Below are positions 32,407 to 41,334 of a stretch of 64,000 nucleotides of DNA, in pieces. The stretch is from contig CALUPO010000007.1 in NCBI GenBank assembly GCA_944322675.1, positions 1-64,000 on the forward strand. The letters are read 5' to 3'. The translations under genes were made by a program, and so were the position numbers. The notes under the pieces are model-generated. The model made no database searches. It was not told where the DNA came from and worked only from the letters and a program-made list of their open reading frames with translations. Every line of letters starts with the position of its first letter. Positions within the stretch are counted from its first letter, which is position 1. The DNA is from Candidatus Gastranaerophilales bacterium (GTDB taxonomy: Bacteria > Cyanobacteriota > Vampirovibrionia > Gastranaerophilales > Gastranaerophilaceae).

Positions 32407-32715
32407 TCATAAATTATTTAAAATTTTCAATAGCTTATCTTTATTATAATTATAAATTTTAATAGATTTTAATCTGCTTTTTTCACCTGAAGTTATGCTT
32501 AAAGACGATTTTGAAACATCTAAAGTTTTGCTTAAAAACTTAATTAAAGCACAATTGGCTTTATTTTCAATTGCTTGAGCGTTAAGCTTTATTTTTATAT
32601 ATTCACAACTTATATCAACAACACAATTTTTTTTAGAATTTGGAATGACCTTACAATATAAAAAAAGGTTGTCATCAACAACTTTAAAGAACTCAAGTTT
32701 TGAAGGTAATAACAA
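32407..32715 (-). CDS. DUF167/YggU family protein
   Basis: The most likely start is TTG at 32715, preceded by AAGGGG with 7-bp spacing, giving 103 codons. The ATG at 32778 would add 21 residues that the family lacks. Family blocks are FLYCKVIPNSKKNCVVDI, YIKIKLNAQAIENKANCALI then KFLSKTLDVSKSSLSITSGE and KSRLKSIKIYN. This small alpha/beta fold has no established function. It is directly upstream of secG. Confidence 0.85.
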   Translation of the reverse strand: MLLPSKLEFFKVVDDNLFLYCKVIPNSKKNCVVDISCEYIKIKLNAQAIENKANCALIKFLSKTLDVSKSSLSITSGEKSRLKSIKIYNYNKDKLLKILNNL

Positions 32716-32790
32716 AAATTTTCCCCTTATTAAACAAACAAAATTATTATAATTTAAACGTATACTTTTTTGCAACAACTATTAATAAAA

Positions 32791-32840
32791 ACTTGATAAA
32801 ACAAATATGTGCTTGACATATTTAATTTATCAAGTATTAT
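32791..32840 (+). promoter_or_regulatory. Promoter with overlapping inverted-repeat operator
   Basis: TTGACA (32813-32818), 16 bp, TATTAT (32835-32840). A perfect inverted repeat ACTTGATAAA (32791-32800) / TTTATCAAGT (32826-32835) encloses the -35 and touches the -10. A repressor bound here would block transcription. The double-HTH gene downstream is the obvious candidate for autoregulation. Confidence 0.65.
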
Positions 32841-32846
32841 ATAGAT

Positions 32847-32897
32847 ATGGAATTGTGAAGAGAAGAAACATAGTATTATGTCGCTTCTCGTTTTTTG
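32847..32897 (+). ncRNA. Candidate small RNA or attenuated leader
   Basis: Predicted transcript from the promoter above to an intrinsic terminator: GAGAAG (32860-32865) / CTTCTC (32884-32889) with an inner ACATA/TATGT stem, then six T (32891-32896). The RNA would be about 50 nt. The terminator stands between the promoter and the repressor gene, so it is either a small RNA or an attenuator. Confidence 0.45.
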
Positions 32898-33059
32898 TGT
32901 AAATCTCCCTTAACTTAAAATTGTATATATTTTTCTCAAAACGAATTTTATAATTCAATAAATAAGTTTGTGTATGATTTGTACAAAACCTCCTATGAAT
33001 TTATTAAAGTAATAATTAAGTATATTATATGTGAAATTGAAAGGTTTGTCAATATAGAT

Positions 33060-33677
33060 ATGAATAATGAATTTGTAAACAGGTTAATAAGTGTTAGAAA
33101 AGCTTACGGGAAGAGTGGTTACGGCTTCGCAAAATTACTTAACATTCCGCAACCTTCATATTTAAGATATGAAACAGGGGAGCAAAAACCATCAGCTAGA
33201 TTGCTTATTGCTTTAAATAGATATTGTAATGTTAATATAAACTGGATGTTAACAGGTCAGGGTGAAAGGTTTTTGCCAAACCACTCTTTAAAATATGAAT
33301 CTCTTGCTAAAAATCAAAACCAGGCTTTACAAGATTCTGCCAACAATTGGTTTAGCCGCCTTGAAGAAATTTTAAAAGAAAATGATATAGATTTGGATTA
33401 TTTTGAAACTATAACCGGCATTCCTAAAAAACATATTGACAATTTCAAATATAATAAGGCAATGCCAAGTGTTGAAGACTTAACTTTGATTAAATCGAAT
33501 TTTAATGTGTCAATTGATTGGCTTTTATATGGCGATGAAATTGGCGATGGCACATTGAATAATAGTAATTCTCTTCTTACAAGTGAGGAACTTGAAGCTT
33601 TTAAATCCATTATAAATAAACTTAATCAAAGTTATTTATCAACTTTTTCAAAAGATGTGGATAAGTTAAAAATATAA
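33060..33677 (+). CDS. Phage-repressor-like protein with two HTH modules
   Basis: 205 residues from the ATG at 33060; the longer frame from 32970 adds 30 residues of poor composition. The first module is an XRE HTH (FVNRLISVRKAYGKSGYGFA, PQPSYLRYETGEQKPSARLL) ending INWMLTGQGERF. A second related module (FSRLEEILKENDIDLDYFET, PSVEDLTLIKSNF) ends IDWLLYGD. The WxLxG ending is typical of CI-like repressors. There is no LexA-type peptidase domain. Two DNA-binding modules in one chain suggest recognition of a bipartite site, such as the inverted repeat in the upstream promoter. Confidence 0.75.
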   Translation: MNNEFVNRLISVRKAYGKSGYGFAKLLNIPQPSYLRYETGEQKPSARLLIALNRYCNVNINWMLTGQGERFLPNHSLKYESLAKNQNQALQDSANNWFSRLEEILKENDIDLDYFETITGIPKKHIDNFKYNKAMPSVEDLTLIKSNFNVSIDWLLYGDEIGDGTLNNSNSLLTSEELEAFKSIINKLNQSYLSTFSKDVDKLKI

Positions 33678-34244
33678 TTGCCGGGGTTGTTGTTGATTTT
33701 TAAGTTTATTGTTTTCAATAAATTTATTAAGTCTTAATCCCATTTTTGCACCATAATTATAAGAAATAATGGAAGTGCCAATTTGAAGGATTGAATCAAG
33801 CCCGAGCAATAGAAGTTTTTTAGGCAAACTTGCATATTTTACATTGTTAAGTAGGCCTATTTTTTTTCTTATTTTTTTCATTATATTTTCAGCACCAAAC
33901 ATAAAAGCAAGACTGCATGTTTCCTTACAAGCAGCTTCTTTTTTATCCTGTGCTCCCATAACTCTTATTAAACCGGCAGCACTTAAAAGAAGGTTTGTAT
34001 TTTTTGCACTAAAATCAATAAAATTATCCAATCCTTTAAAAAATTTGCTGGTGGATTTTAAATTTGTCATTTCCTTGGCTATTAAATTATTATCACTAAT
34101 TAAAGGCAAGTTTAAAGCAGAAGCAGCATAACATGCATTTCTTATTTGTCCCGGTATGACAAGATAACGCCCTATGTCGCCATTTTCAAAACATTTATTG
34201 GTGTTGCGTATAGCATATGTTGCCGGAATAAAAGGATTTAACAT
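33666..34244 (-). CDS. Hypothetical protein
   Basis: 192 residues, ATG start. It is rich in Ala and Leu, with hydrophobic helical stretches (NLLLSAAGLIRVMGAQ; LPKKLLLLGLDSILQIGTSI) that are not long enough for clear membrane spans. It has three cysteines, including ACKETC. It overlaps the convergent repressor gene by 12 bp. I do not recognise the family. A similar compact helical composition occurs in some lineage-restricted Melainabacteria proteins, but that is an impression rather than a match. Confidence 0.6.
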   Translation of the reverse strand: MLNPFIPATYAIRNTNKCFENGDIGRYLVIPGQIRNACYAASALNLPLISDNNLIAKEMTNLKSTSKFFKGLDNFIDFSAKNTNLLLSAAGLIRVMGAQDKKEAACKETCSLAFMFGAENIMKKIRKKIGLLNNVKYASLPKKLLLLGLDSILQIGTSIISYNYGAKMGLRLNKFIENNKLKNQQQPRQLYF

Positions 34245-34468
34245 TTTAATTTACACTTTTTACCTAAACTTAAATACTTTTTACTTATAACTTACCGTCC
34301 TTATATTTATAAAAACAAAATTTTTATTTTAATTTACATATAAAAATAAAATTGTAAAAAAACTTAATATTTGAAATACTAATAAAAAACCTCAACTTTT
34401 AAGCGGATTAATATCAAATAAAAAAAGTCTATTATAAAGATATAAAGTAATCTGGAGTTTAAGTTATT

Positions 34469-34711
34469 ATGGTTTTAAATGAAAATTATATTAAATTAAA
34501 TATGTTTTCCAAAAAGCTATATTCCGCCCAGACTAAAGGAAAAATGTCAGATTCCATTATACAAAACTGGACACCGCAGGCCATTGAGTGTTATGAACTT
34601 AAACAAAACTGCAAAAATTGTTCAATATCGAAAGGGTGTTATAGTTTTGTATGTCAAATGCCAAAAGTCATAAACCACCTGTTAAAAACAATAGGTGAGC
34701 CAAAAGGTTAG
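34469..34711 (+). CDS. Small cysteine-rich protein next to flhA
   Basis: 80 residues. The C-terminal half holds WTPQAIECYELKQNCKNCSI then SKGCYSFVCQMPKVI, a C-x6-C-x2-C-x5-C-x4-C pattern suited to a metal or Fe-S site. It ends in NHLLKTIGEPKG. The WTP.AI.CY....C..C motif recurs in small proteins of several gut bacteria as far as I recall, without a known role. It overlaps the 3' end of flhA by 4 bp on the opposite strand. Confidence 0.55.
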   Translation: MVLNENYIKLNMFSKKLYSAQTKGKMSDSIIQNWTPQAIECYELKQNCKNCSISKGCYSFVCQMPKVINHLLKTIGEPKG

Positions 34712-36816
34712 TTATATTGAAGATCTTGTGATTCGCCAATGCTGTCAACGGCTTCAATACGTATATCCGTTATAAGTTCAGAATATGAAATAACAACAAT
34801 TGTGGGTATATGACGTTCAAGCATCTGGTATAAAGGTAGTCTTATACGGGGAGAACACAAGATAACAGGTTGTCTTCCTATATTCTGATGGACTTTCATA
34901 AGTGTTGAAGCTGTCATTTCGATAAGTTCTTGCACTTGAAGGGGATTTAACAAAAACATCATTCCAAGTTCTGTTCTTTGACAACTATCGTCTAAAACTT
35001 TTTCCCATTCAGGTGATAAAGTAATTGTATATAAAACTTTATTTGAAGCACAATTTGTTAAACATATTTGCCGACCTAAAGCTGCTCTTAATCTTTCAGA
35101 CAATATATCAGGTTCTTTTGAAAACCTTGCATAGTCACATAATCTTTCAAAGATAAATATGATATCTTTTATGGACACTTTTTCACGTATTAAATTTACA
35201 AATATTTTTCTTAAGTCACTTGTTGAAATAATGGTTGGAACAAGGTCATTAACAAGTGTGGGGTCTTGACTTTTAACAAGTTCCATAAGTTTTAATACGT
35301 CGGTTTTTGTCATAACTTCATCTACATATTTTCTTACGCATTCTTGAATATGAGTTACAATAACATCAACAGAGTCAACGGCAGTCACTCCGGGGTTTTG
35401 TTTTATTTCTTCAGGTTTAAGCCAGTATGCTTGTGTTTGATATGTAGGGTCAAGTCCTTCAATAGCATCATTAGGAACAGGCACACCTGATTGATTCCAT
35501 TGGTCAGCTATAACCATAAAACGTTTTGGATATACCATACCATTTGCAACACTGTTGCCGCGAATGGAAATTAAATATTCATTCGGGTCAAGTGCTGAGG
35601 AGTCCATAATACGAATATTGGGAATAATGTAACCTAATTCGTCTGTTATTCTCTGACGCAATGCTGCTATTTTTGCAAGTAGTTGTCCTTCCTGGTCGGG
35701 GTCTGCAATAACAATCAATCCTGAACCGACTTGAAGTGATAAAACATCAACGCCAAGTCTTTCGTACATTTTGTTGGGGTTAACAAGGTCTTGCATATTT
35801 TGCCTAACAGCATCAAGTTGCCCCAATTGTGATTGAACATCTTGGTTTACAAGAACAGAAAAACCTGATAACGCTATTATTACTGTAAATATTACAAAAG
35901 GATACCATGGCAAGCCTGTAATAAAACTTGTAAGTGCAATAAACATTAAAAATAAACAGGTAAAAAACAAACTATATGGTTTGGATAAAAATTGTCCTGA
36001 AAGTTCTTGTCCCAAACTTGATGCGTTGCTTGTTGAACGTGTCATAATGATACCGGAAGAAACTGCCATTAAAAGTGAAGGCACCTGTGCTGCAAGTCCG
36101 TCGCCTATTGTTAATATTGTATATTTTTCTAAAGCTTCAGCAGGCTGCAACCCCACTTGTAAAACTCCAATTAACAACCCGCCTACAATATTAATAATAA
36201 CAATAATAATACCTGCAATCGTATCACCTTTTACGAATTTCATAGCACCATCCATTGAACCATAAAGACTTGATTCACGGTGTAGGTCTTCTCTTCTTTT
36301 CACCGCTTCTTCAGGTGAGATTAAGCCGGCATTAAAATCGGCATCAATTGTCATTTGTTTACCAGGCATCGCGTCTAATGCAAAACGTGCGGAAACTTCA
36401 GCTATACGTTCTGAACCTTTTGTTATTACCATAAACTGTACAACGGTTATAATAAGAAAAATTACACCTCCAACAATCAAGTTTCCACCCGTTACAAAAT
36501 GTCCAAAAGCTTCAATAACTTCCCCTGCATCACCATTTGCAAGGATACAGCGTGTTGAGGCTATACTTAACACAAGACGAAACATTGTACCTATTAATAT
36601 TATTGATGGAAATGTTGATAATTCAAGCGGTTTTGATATATACAAAGAAATCATAAGAAGTGTTATGCCAAGTGTTATATTAAAACTTATCGCAAAATTT
36701 ATCATCCATGTTGGAAGTTCAACAAGCAAAATTAATACAAGAAGCAGCACAAATATAGCAAGTGAAATTTCACTTACCGGATTTGTATTACCGCCTCCTT
36801 GTGCTTGAGGTCCCAA
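34708..36816 (-). CDS. flhA: Flagellar export gate protein FlhA
   Basis: 702 residues starting at TTG (36816) with GGAGG 7 bp upstream. The ATG nearby is in another frame. An N-terminal membrane domain has about eight spans and the FHIPEP region with SERIAEVSARFALDAMPGKQ, MTIDADFNAGLISPEEAVKR and GDTIAGIIIVIINIVGGLLI. The C-terminal cytoplasmic domain docks chaperone-substrate complexes such as FlgN-FlgK. FlhA is the core of the flagellar type III export apparatus. No other export genes are adjacent, so flagellar genes are scattered in this genome. Confidence 0.96.
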   Translation of the reverse strand: MGPQAQGGGNTNPVSEISLAIFVLLLVLILLVELPTWMINFAISFNITLGITLLMISLYISKPLELSTFPSIILIGTMFRLVLSIASTRCILANGDAGEVIEAFGHFVTGGNLIVGGVIFLIITVVQFMVITKGSERIAEVSARFALDAMPGKQMTIDADFNAGLISPEEAVKRREDLHRESSLYGSMDGAMKFVKGDTIAGIIIVIINIVGGLLIGVLQVGLQPAEALEKYTILTIGDGLAAQVPSLLMAVSSGIIMTRSTSNASSLGQELSGQFLSKPYSLFFTCLFLMFIALTSFITGLPWYPFVIFTVIIALSGFSVLVNQDVQSQLGQLDAVRQNMQDLVNPNKMYERLGVDVLSLQVGSGLIVIADPDQEGQLLAKIAALRQRITDELGYIIPNIRIMDSSALDPNEYLISIRGNSVANGMVYPKRFMVIADQWNQSGVPVPNDAIEGLDPTYQTQAYWLKPEEIKQNPGVTAVDSVDVIVTHIQECVRKYVDEVMTKTDVLKLMELVKSQDPTLVNDLVPTIISTSDLRKIFVNLIREKVSIKDIIFIFERLCDYARFSKEPDILSERLRAALGRQICLTNCASNKVLYTITLSPEWEKVLDDSCQRTELGMMFLLNPLQVQELIEMTASTLMKVHQNIGRQPVILCSPRIRLPLYQMLERHIPTIVVISYSELITDIRIEAVDSIGESQDLQYN

Positions 36817-37003
36817 GGTTTTCCTCCATCTTTAGGATTTATTTAATTAATATTACTATTATATTTTACTTCAATTTAATTTTTTTTCAAAATTGTAACA
36901 TACAATTTTTATAAATATTGGGATTATTTTTAATTTATATTGTTTTTCTGACTAGTTAAAGGACTAATATATTTTATTTTTATTATTTCTATAATTATTA
37001 TTA

Positions 37004-38155
37004 ATGAATATTTTATTGGCATTAATAATTAAGGAATTTATTCAAATTAAACGTGATTTTTCTTCTGTTTTAATTGCATTTGTGTTACCATTAATATTAC
37101 TTTTAATTTATATGTATGCTATTAACTTAGATTCATTAAAAATAAATCTAGGAATAAAAGTTAACGGTCAAATTCGTGGTCTTGAAACTTTAATATCGTC
37201 ATTTTCAAAGAATAGGTATATAAATGTTATCTTTTACTATGATAAATTAAAGATGTTAGACGATTTAAAATCAACAAAATTGCGTGGAGCTATAATAATA
37301 CCTGATGATTTTTTAACAAATTTAAAACGTAAGCATAAAGGGGGTATTAAAGTTATATCGGGTGAAAATTGGACAAAATCTCAAAATACGGCTTATATTC
37401 AGGTAATAACTGACGGTTCGGAGCCAAACCTTGCAAAGTATGTTTATAATTATGTCTTAAGTGTGGTAAACCTTTATTCCATTAAAAATAATATACATAA
37501 TTCATCTAAAATAGAAGTGGAATCAAGAGTTTTATTTAATCAAGATTCAAACAGTCATTATTTTATTCTTCCAGGTTCATTGTCTGTTACAATGACGCTA
37601 ATTGGTATGCTTTTAACCTCTTTTGTGATATCCCGTGAATGGGAACGGGGAACTTTTGAACTTTTAATATCAACACATATTTCAAAAATACAATTTATAC
37701 TTTCAAAAATAATACCCTATTTTCTTTTGGGACTTACCTCTTTTGCTTTTAATGTATTTTTATGTATATTTATATTTAAAATCCCATTTTGTGGTAATAT
37801 GTTAATTTTATTTATTGTTTCATCTATTTTCTTATTAGTTTGTTTAAATATAGGATTAATTATTTCATCTTTGTTTAAAAATCAATTTACATCAAGTCAA
37901 ACTGTTATGGTTTTGGGGTTTATGCCGTCACTTATGTTATCAGGTCTTATATATCCTATATTTTCAATGCCAAAATGGATTCAAATAATGTCAATAATTA
38001 TTCCTGCACGTTATTATGTTTCGACAATTCAAACACAATTTTTAGCAGGAAATGTCTTATCGATTACTTTAAAAAATACTTTTTATCTTATTATATTTTT
38101 TATAATATCAACTTTTATTTTATATAAAAAGATAAATTTAAGACTTAATAATTAA
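37004..38155 (+). CDS. ABC-2 type transporter permease
   Basis: A 383-residue protein. One span lies near the N terminus (FSSVLIAFVLPLILLLIYMY), then a large extracytoplasmic domain (about residues 45-190), then five spans. The ABC-2 signature REWERGTFELLISTHISKIQ and PARYYVSTIQTQFLAGN near the end are typical of YhhJ/YbhR-type exporters. It begins directly at LLALIIKEFIQIKRDFSS, the usual ABC-2 coupling segment. No ATPase or MFP gene is adjacent, so partners must be encoded elsewhere. It is divergent from flhA. Confidence 0.88.
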   Translation: MNILLALIIKEFIQIKRDFSSVLIAFVLPLILLLIYMYAINLDSLKINLGIKVNGQIRGLETLISSFSKNRYINVIFYYDKLKMLDDLKSTKLRGAIIIPDDFLTNLKRKHKGGIKVISGENWTKSQNTAYIQVITDGSEPNLAKYVYNYVLSVVNLYSIKNNIHNSSKIEVESRVLFNQDSNSHYFILPGSLSVTMTLIGMLLTSFVISREWERGTFELLISTHISKIQFILSKIIPYFLLGLTSFAFNVFLCIFIFKIPFCGNMLILFIVSSIFLLVCLNIGLIISSLFKNQFTSSQTVMVLGFMPSLMLSGLIYPIFSMPKWIQIMSIIIPARYYVSTIQTQFLAGNVLSITLKNTFYLIIFFIISTFILYKKINLRLNN

Positions 38156-38406
38156 AGTTCGCCATTTTGATATCCTAATTTCTGTGCTCTTCCATAAAGG
38201 AAGAGAGATAAAACACACTGCTTTGGTTTTAGGTCAAATTTTAAATAATTAATAAAATATAAAACCTTTAGGCTTTGCCTGCAAGAGGAGTTGTTGATAG
38301 CACACCTTGATACGAAGCACCTCAATCCGTAACCTTAAACAATCAGCTGGAGTGAAAGGCGAAGCCTGTAACGAAATGCTAGGATTGTGACAAGCTAAAT
38401 AATTAT

Positions 38407-39429
38407 TTATACTTTTTCATTTATAGGTTTTATATACAATTCATCAAGCAAAGTACAAACAACAGCAGCCATAGCAGGAGCAAGAATAACCCCCCAGAAT
38501 CCTAAAAATTTAGCCGCAATTAACAATGCCATAACAATAATAACAGGGTTAATATCAAGAAATTTACTATAAACAATAGGGCGAGCCCAGGCATTTTGCA
38601 GCCATTGAGCAGCAAAAAACACAACTACAATTAAAACTCCGGTTAAAGGCCCGCTTTGAATATTCATAAGTAACGCTATAATACCAGCTATTATAGGGCC
38701 CACAATTGGTATTATATCAAATATGGCTGTCAAAAGACCTATTACAAACCAGCTTTTTACTCCAATTAAAAGCAACCCTATTGAAGTGAATAATCCGGCA
38801 GCAAACATAACGGATAATTGTGCAATCATATATCCTCCAATTTGTGTTGAAAGATTATGTGAAATTTTATCCGCCTTACTTTTCGTTTCATTTGGAAAAA
38901 GCATTAAAAAACGTTTTTTTACATACACTTTTTCACTCACCCAATAATAAGTGGTTAGTGCAACTGCAATTATAACTGTAATCCACTGTGATAATGCAGC
39001 GGTAAAGTCTTTAAATCCGCCTAAAATATTTTTACTTGCATTTGATATATTTGTTATTAATTCATCAACATTGATAAACGTTTTTAAACTTATCGCACCA
39101 ATTTTTGATGTTTCAACAAAATGTGTTATTTCTTTTAAAGTGTCAGGCAAGTCTTTTAAAAAGCCATACATTTCTCTTAATGCTATAATTAATGCCGGAG
39201 TTAATATCAAAACCATTATTATAACGGCAATCGTCAACACAAGTCCGGTTGCAGCATTTCTTGGCATTTTTTTCTCTAATTTATCAACAATAGGATTAAA
39301 CGAACAAGCCAAAACATATGATGCAAATAATATAAGCATTATATCTACTATTTTATACATCAAATATGCAACTATTATTATAAGTAAAACAAATAATATA
39401 TTCTTTATGGAAAAACGTTCACCTGACAA
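38407..39429 (-). CDS. AI-2E family transporter (PerM/TqsA-like)
   Basis: 340 residues with about seven membrane spans. Family signatures are NPIVDKLEKKMPRNAATGLV, LIGVKSWFVIGLLTAIFDII then PIVGPIIAGIIALLMNIQSG, and QNAWARPIVYSKFLDINPVI. The family includes exporters of signalling molecules and Na+/H+ antiporters, so the substrate cannot be given. It is an isolated gene between AT-rich spacers. Confidence 0.9.
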   Translation of the reverse strand: MSGERFSIKNILFVLLIIIVAYLMYKIVDIMLILFASYVLACSFNPIVDKLEKKMPRNAATGLVLTIAVIIMVLILTPALIIALREMYGFLKDLPDTLKEITHFVETSKIGAISLKTFINVDELITNISNASKNILGGFKDFTAALSQWITVIIAVALTTYYWVSEKVYVKKRFLMLFPNETKSKADKISHNLSTQIGGYMIAQLSVMFAAGLFTSIGLLLIGVKSWFVIGLLTAIFDIIPIVGPIIAGIIALLMNIQSGPLTGVLIVVVFFAAQWLQNAWARPIVYSKFLDINPVIIVMALLIAAKFLGFWGVILAPAMAAVVCTLLDELYIKPINEKV

Positions 39430-39506
39430 TTTCTTTTCTCTTCCTTCCCGGTCAATACTTTTAATACCTTAAATAAAGTAAATTATACTTTATTTTATCT
39501 TTTATT

Positions 39507-39857
39507 TCAAGTTTGAATTCCTATTATAATTTCACGTTTAGTTGAAGCGGTCTTAAAATCTATAAATATTATGCGTTCCATTTCATTGAGATATAATTTT
39601 TTATTTATAATAGGTATAATTAATGTATTATTATTTGAATATTGTAAAACCTTTTTAAAAGAATCATCATGTAATTTACTTTTTATATTATTTATTTCAC
39701 CTTTTATAAAAACAACATTTAAGGAACTATTATAAAGAAATAATATACCATTATTTATATTTGAATTATTTGTATAAAGTAAAATATTATCCGTTAAGTC
39801 AATAACATTTCCAAAACCGTTTGATAATAATGATAGCGAATGAAAAGTTGTACTCAT
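39507..39857 (-). CDS. Degenerate YjbQ/UPF0047-like protein
   Basis: 116 residues. The order of blocks resembles YjbQ (secondary thiamine-phosphate synthase type): FGNVIDLTDNILLYTNNSNI then NNGILFLYNSSLNVVFIKGE, IIPIINKKLYLNEMERIIFI and TKREIIIGI. In typical members the second block contains HTTAA with a catalytic-type His, and another His lies before the IPV segment. Both are absent here (NSSLN instead), and the protein is about 20 residues short. It may be a decayed or repurposed copy. It lies 26 bp upstream of the AmmeMemoRadiSam B/A gene's stop, on the same strand. Confidence 0.5.
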   Translation of the reverse strand: MSTTFHSLSLLSNGFGNVIDLTDNILLYTNNSNINNGILFLYNSSLNVVFIKGEINNIKSKLHDDSFKKVLQYSNNNTLIIPIINKKLYLNEMERIIFIDFKTASTKREIIIGIQT

Positions 39858-39892
39858 AAAATTTATACCTACCTATTTTTCCTTTGATTATG

Positions 39893-41284
39893 CTATATAG
39901 ATAGAGCATGTAATTTTTCAACATGAAAAACGTAAGCTTTAAATGTTTTTGAAAAATAATCCTTATCAAGCCCTGCCTTTTCTTTTAATGAACTTAAAAA
40001 CATATATTTAATATCATATTCATTTAATCCATCAAGCTTAAAGTGTTCCCAAACTGATGGCAAATATACAGCATGAAAATTGTTGTCTTCAATAAAGAGC
40101 CCATCTTTATCTATGTTAAGTTTATCAATAAGGTCATTTTGAGATTCAAATTCAAGTTTTGTTAAAGGAGTCAAAATTGATATTTCAAATTCTAGAAAAG
40201 ATAACTCATCACAAGCAACAGGATTAAACCTGGGGTCTTTAAAAGCGGCATTATAAGCGTTATTTGCAAGATCCTCAACAAGAGATCTATCAGGTATTAT
40301 TGAACCTATACAGCCTCTTAAATTTCCTTTTTTATATAAAGTGACAAAAGTTGCAAAATGCATATTTAAAATAAGGGGATAATTTTTTGTATCCGGTATA
40401 AATTTAGATCTTAAATTGTCACCTAGCGGGGTTTTTATACTTTTTTTAACTATGTCAAATAACTTTGTTGAAAAATAACTTTTAATAAATTTAGCAACCG
40501 GCATTTCTGCAAGCATCCAGCTTCCATATCCCACGCAGGAAGATTTATCGTTATTTTGTGATGAAGAATTTGTGTAAGCTATTGGAATAAGAGAAAAATT
40601 ACGTCGTTTTGCAAATTCAATAACTGCTAAAACTCCATTTAAACCACAACACATTGTTTGTGTAAACCCTTTAATATTAAGCTCATTTATAAGTTCAAAT
40701 GTTTTAGTATCAATAATTTTTGCATCTTCTTCATTATAAAAATGGCTTAAATCAGTTGAAATTATAAATCCGTTATTTTTATCGTTATAAAAGTAATTGA
40801 TAATATTATAAATTTCATTGTAATTTACCTCGCTATATAAAAGAGGTATTATTTTTATATTTTCACCAAATTTATATTGAATTAAAGGCAAATGAATTTC
40901 AAGTGAATGTTCATTTTCAAATGGTGTATTATTTATTTTGACGTTAAATTTTGTTAGTTCTTTAATTATGTCATTATTTGTTGAAATATTATTTAAAGGC
41001 GTATTAAATTCCTCATAGTCACAACTTATTATTCCTTCAAAATAGACTCTGTGTGATGGTGCAATAATAAATATATTTTTTAAATTATTATCTAAATAAT
41101 GTATAGCATTATAAGCTGTTTTCCCCGAATAAATATACCCTGCATGCGGTGCTATAACAACACGTGAGGTTATAGGATAAATTTCATGTGTATTTTCACG
41201 AAATATATCAAGCATATCTTTTAAATTTTCACTTTTTGCAGGATAAAATATACCTTCAATGTTCGATTTTTTTGTTTTTTGCAT
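39893..41284 (-). CDS. AmmeMemoRadiSam system protein B-A fusion (MEMO1 + AMMECR1)
   Basis: 463 residues from the ATG at 41284. The N-terminal half is a MEMO1 domain (VVIAPHAGYIYSGKTAYNAI, IIAPSHRVYFEGI, FENEHSLEIHLPLIQY, STDLSHF). The C-terminal half is an AMMECR1 domain (FATFVTLYKKGNLRGCIGSI, NAAFKDPRFNPVACDELSFL, EISILTPL). The AmmeMemoRadiSam trio is a recognised conserved set of unknown function. Here A and B are fused, and the radical SAM member is divergent, 50 bp away. MEMO relatives share a fold with iron-dependent dioxygenases. The retained His/Asp residues suggest metal binding. Confidence 0.9.
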   Translation of the reverse strand: MQKTKKSNIEGIFYPAKSENLKDMLDIFRENTHEIYPITSRVVIAPHAGYIYSGKTAYNAIHYLDNNLKNIFIIAPSHRVYFEGIISCDYEEFNTPLNNISTNNDIIKELTKFNVKINNTPFENEHSLEIHLPLIQYKFGENIKIIPLLYSEVNYNEIYNIINYFYNDKNNGFIISTDLSHFYNEEDAKIIDTKTFELINELNIKGFTQTMCCGLNGVLAVIEFAKRRNFSLIPIAYTNSSSQNNDKSSCVGYGSWMLAEMPVAKFIKSYFSTKLFDIVKKSIKTPLGDNLRSKFIPDTKNYPLILNMHFATFVTLYKKGNLRGCIGSIIPDRSLVEDLANNAYNAAFKDPRFNPVACDELSFLEFEISILTPLTKLEFESQNDLIDKLNIDKDGLFIEDNNFHAVYLPSVWEHFKLDGLNEYDIKYMFLSSLKEKAGLDKDYFSKTFKAYVFHVEKLHALSI

Positions 41285-41334
41285 AATACTTTTTACCAAT
41301 TTATTTTTTTACAAGTTAAATTATAATATAATAT

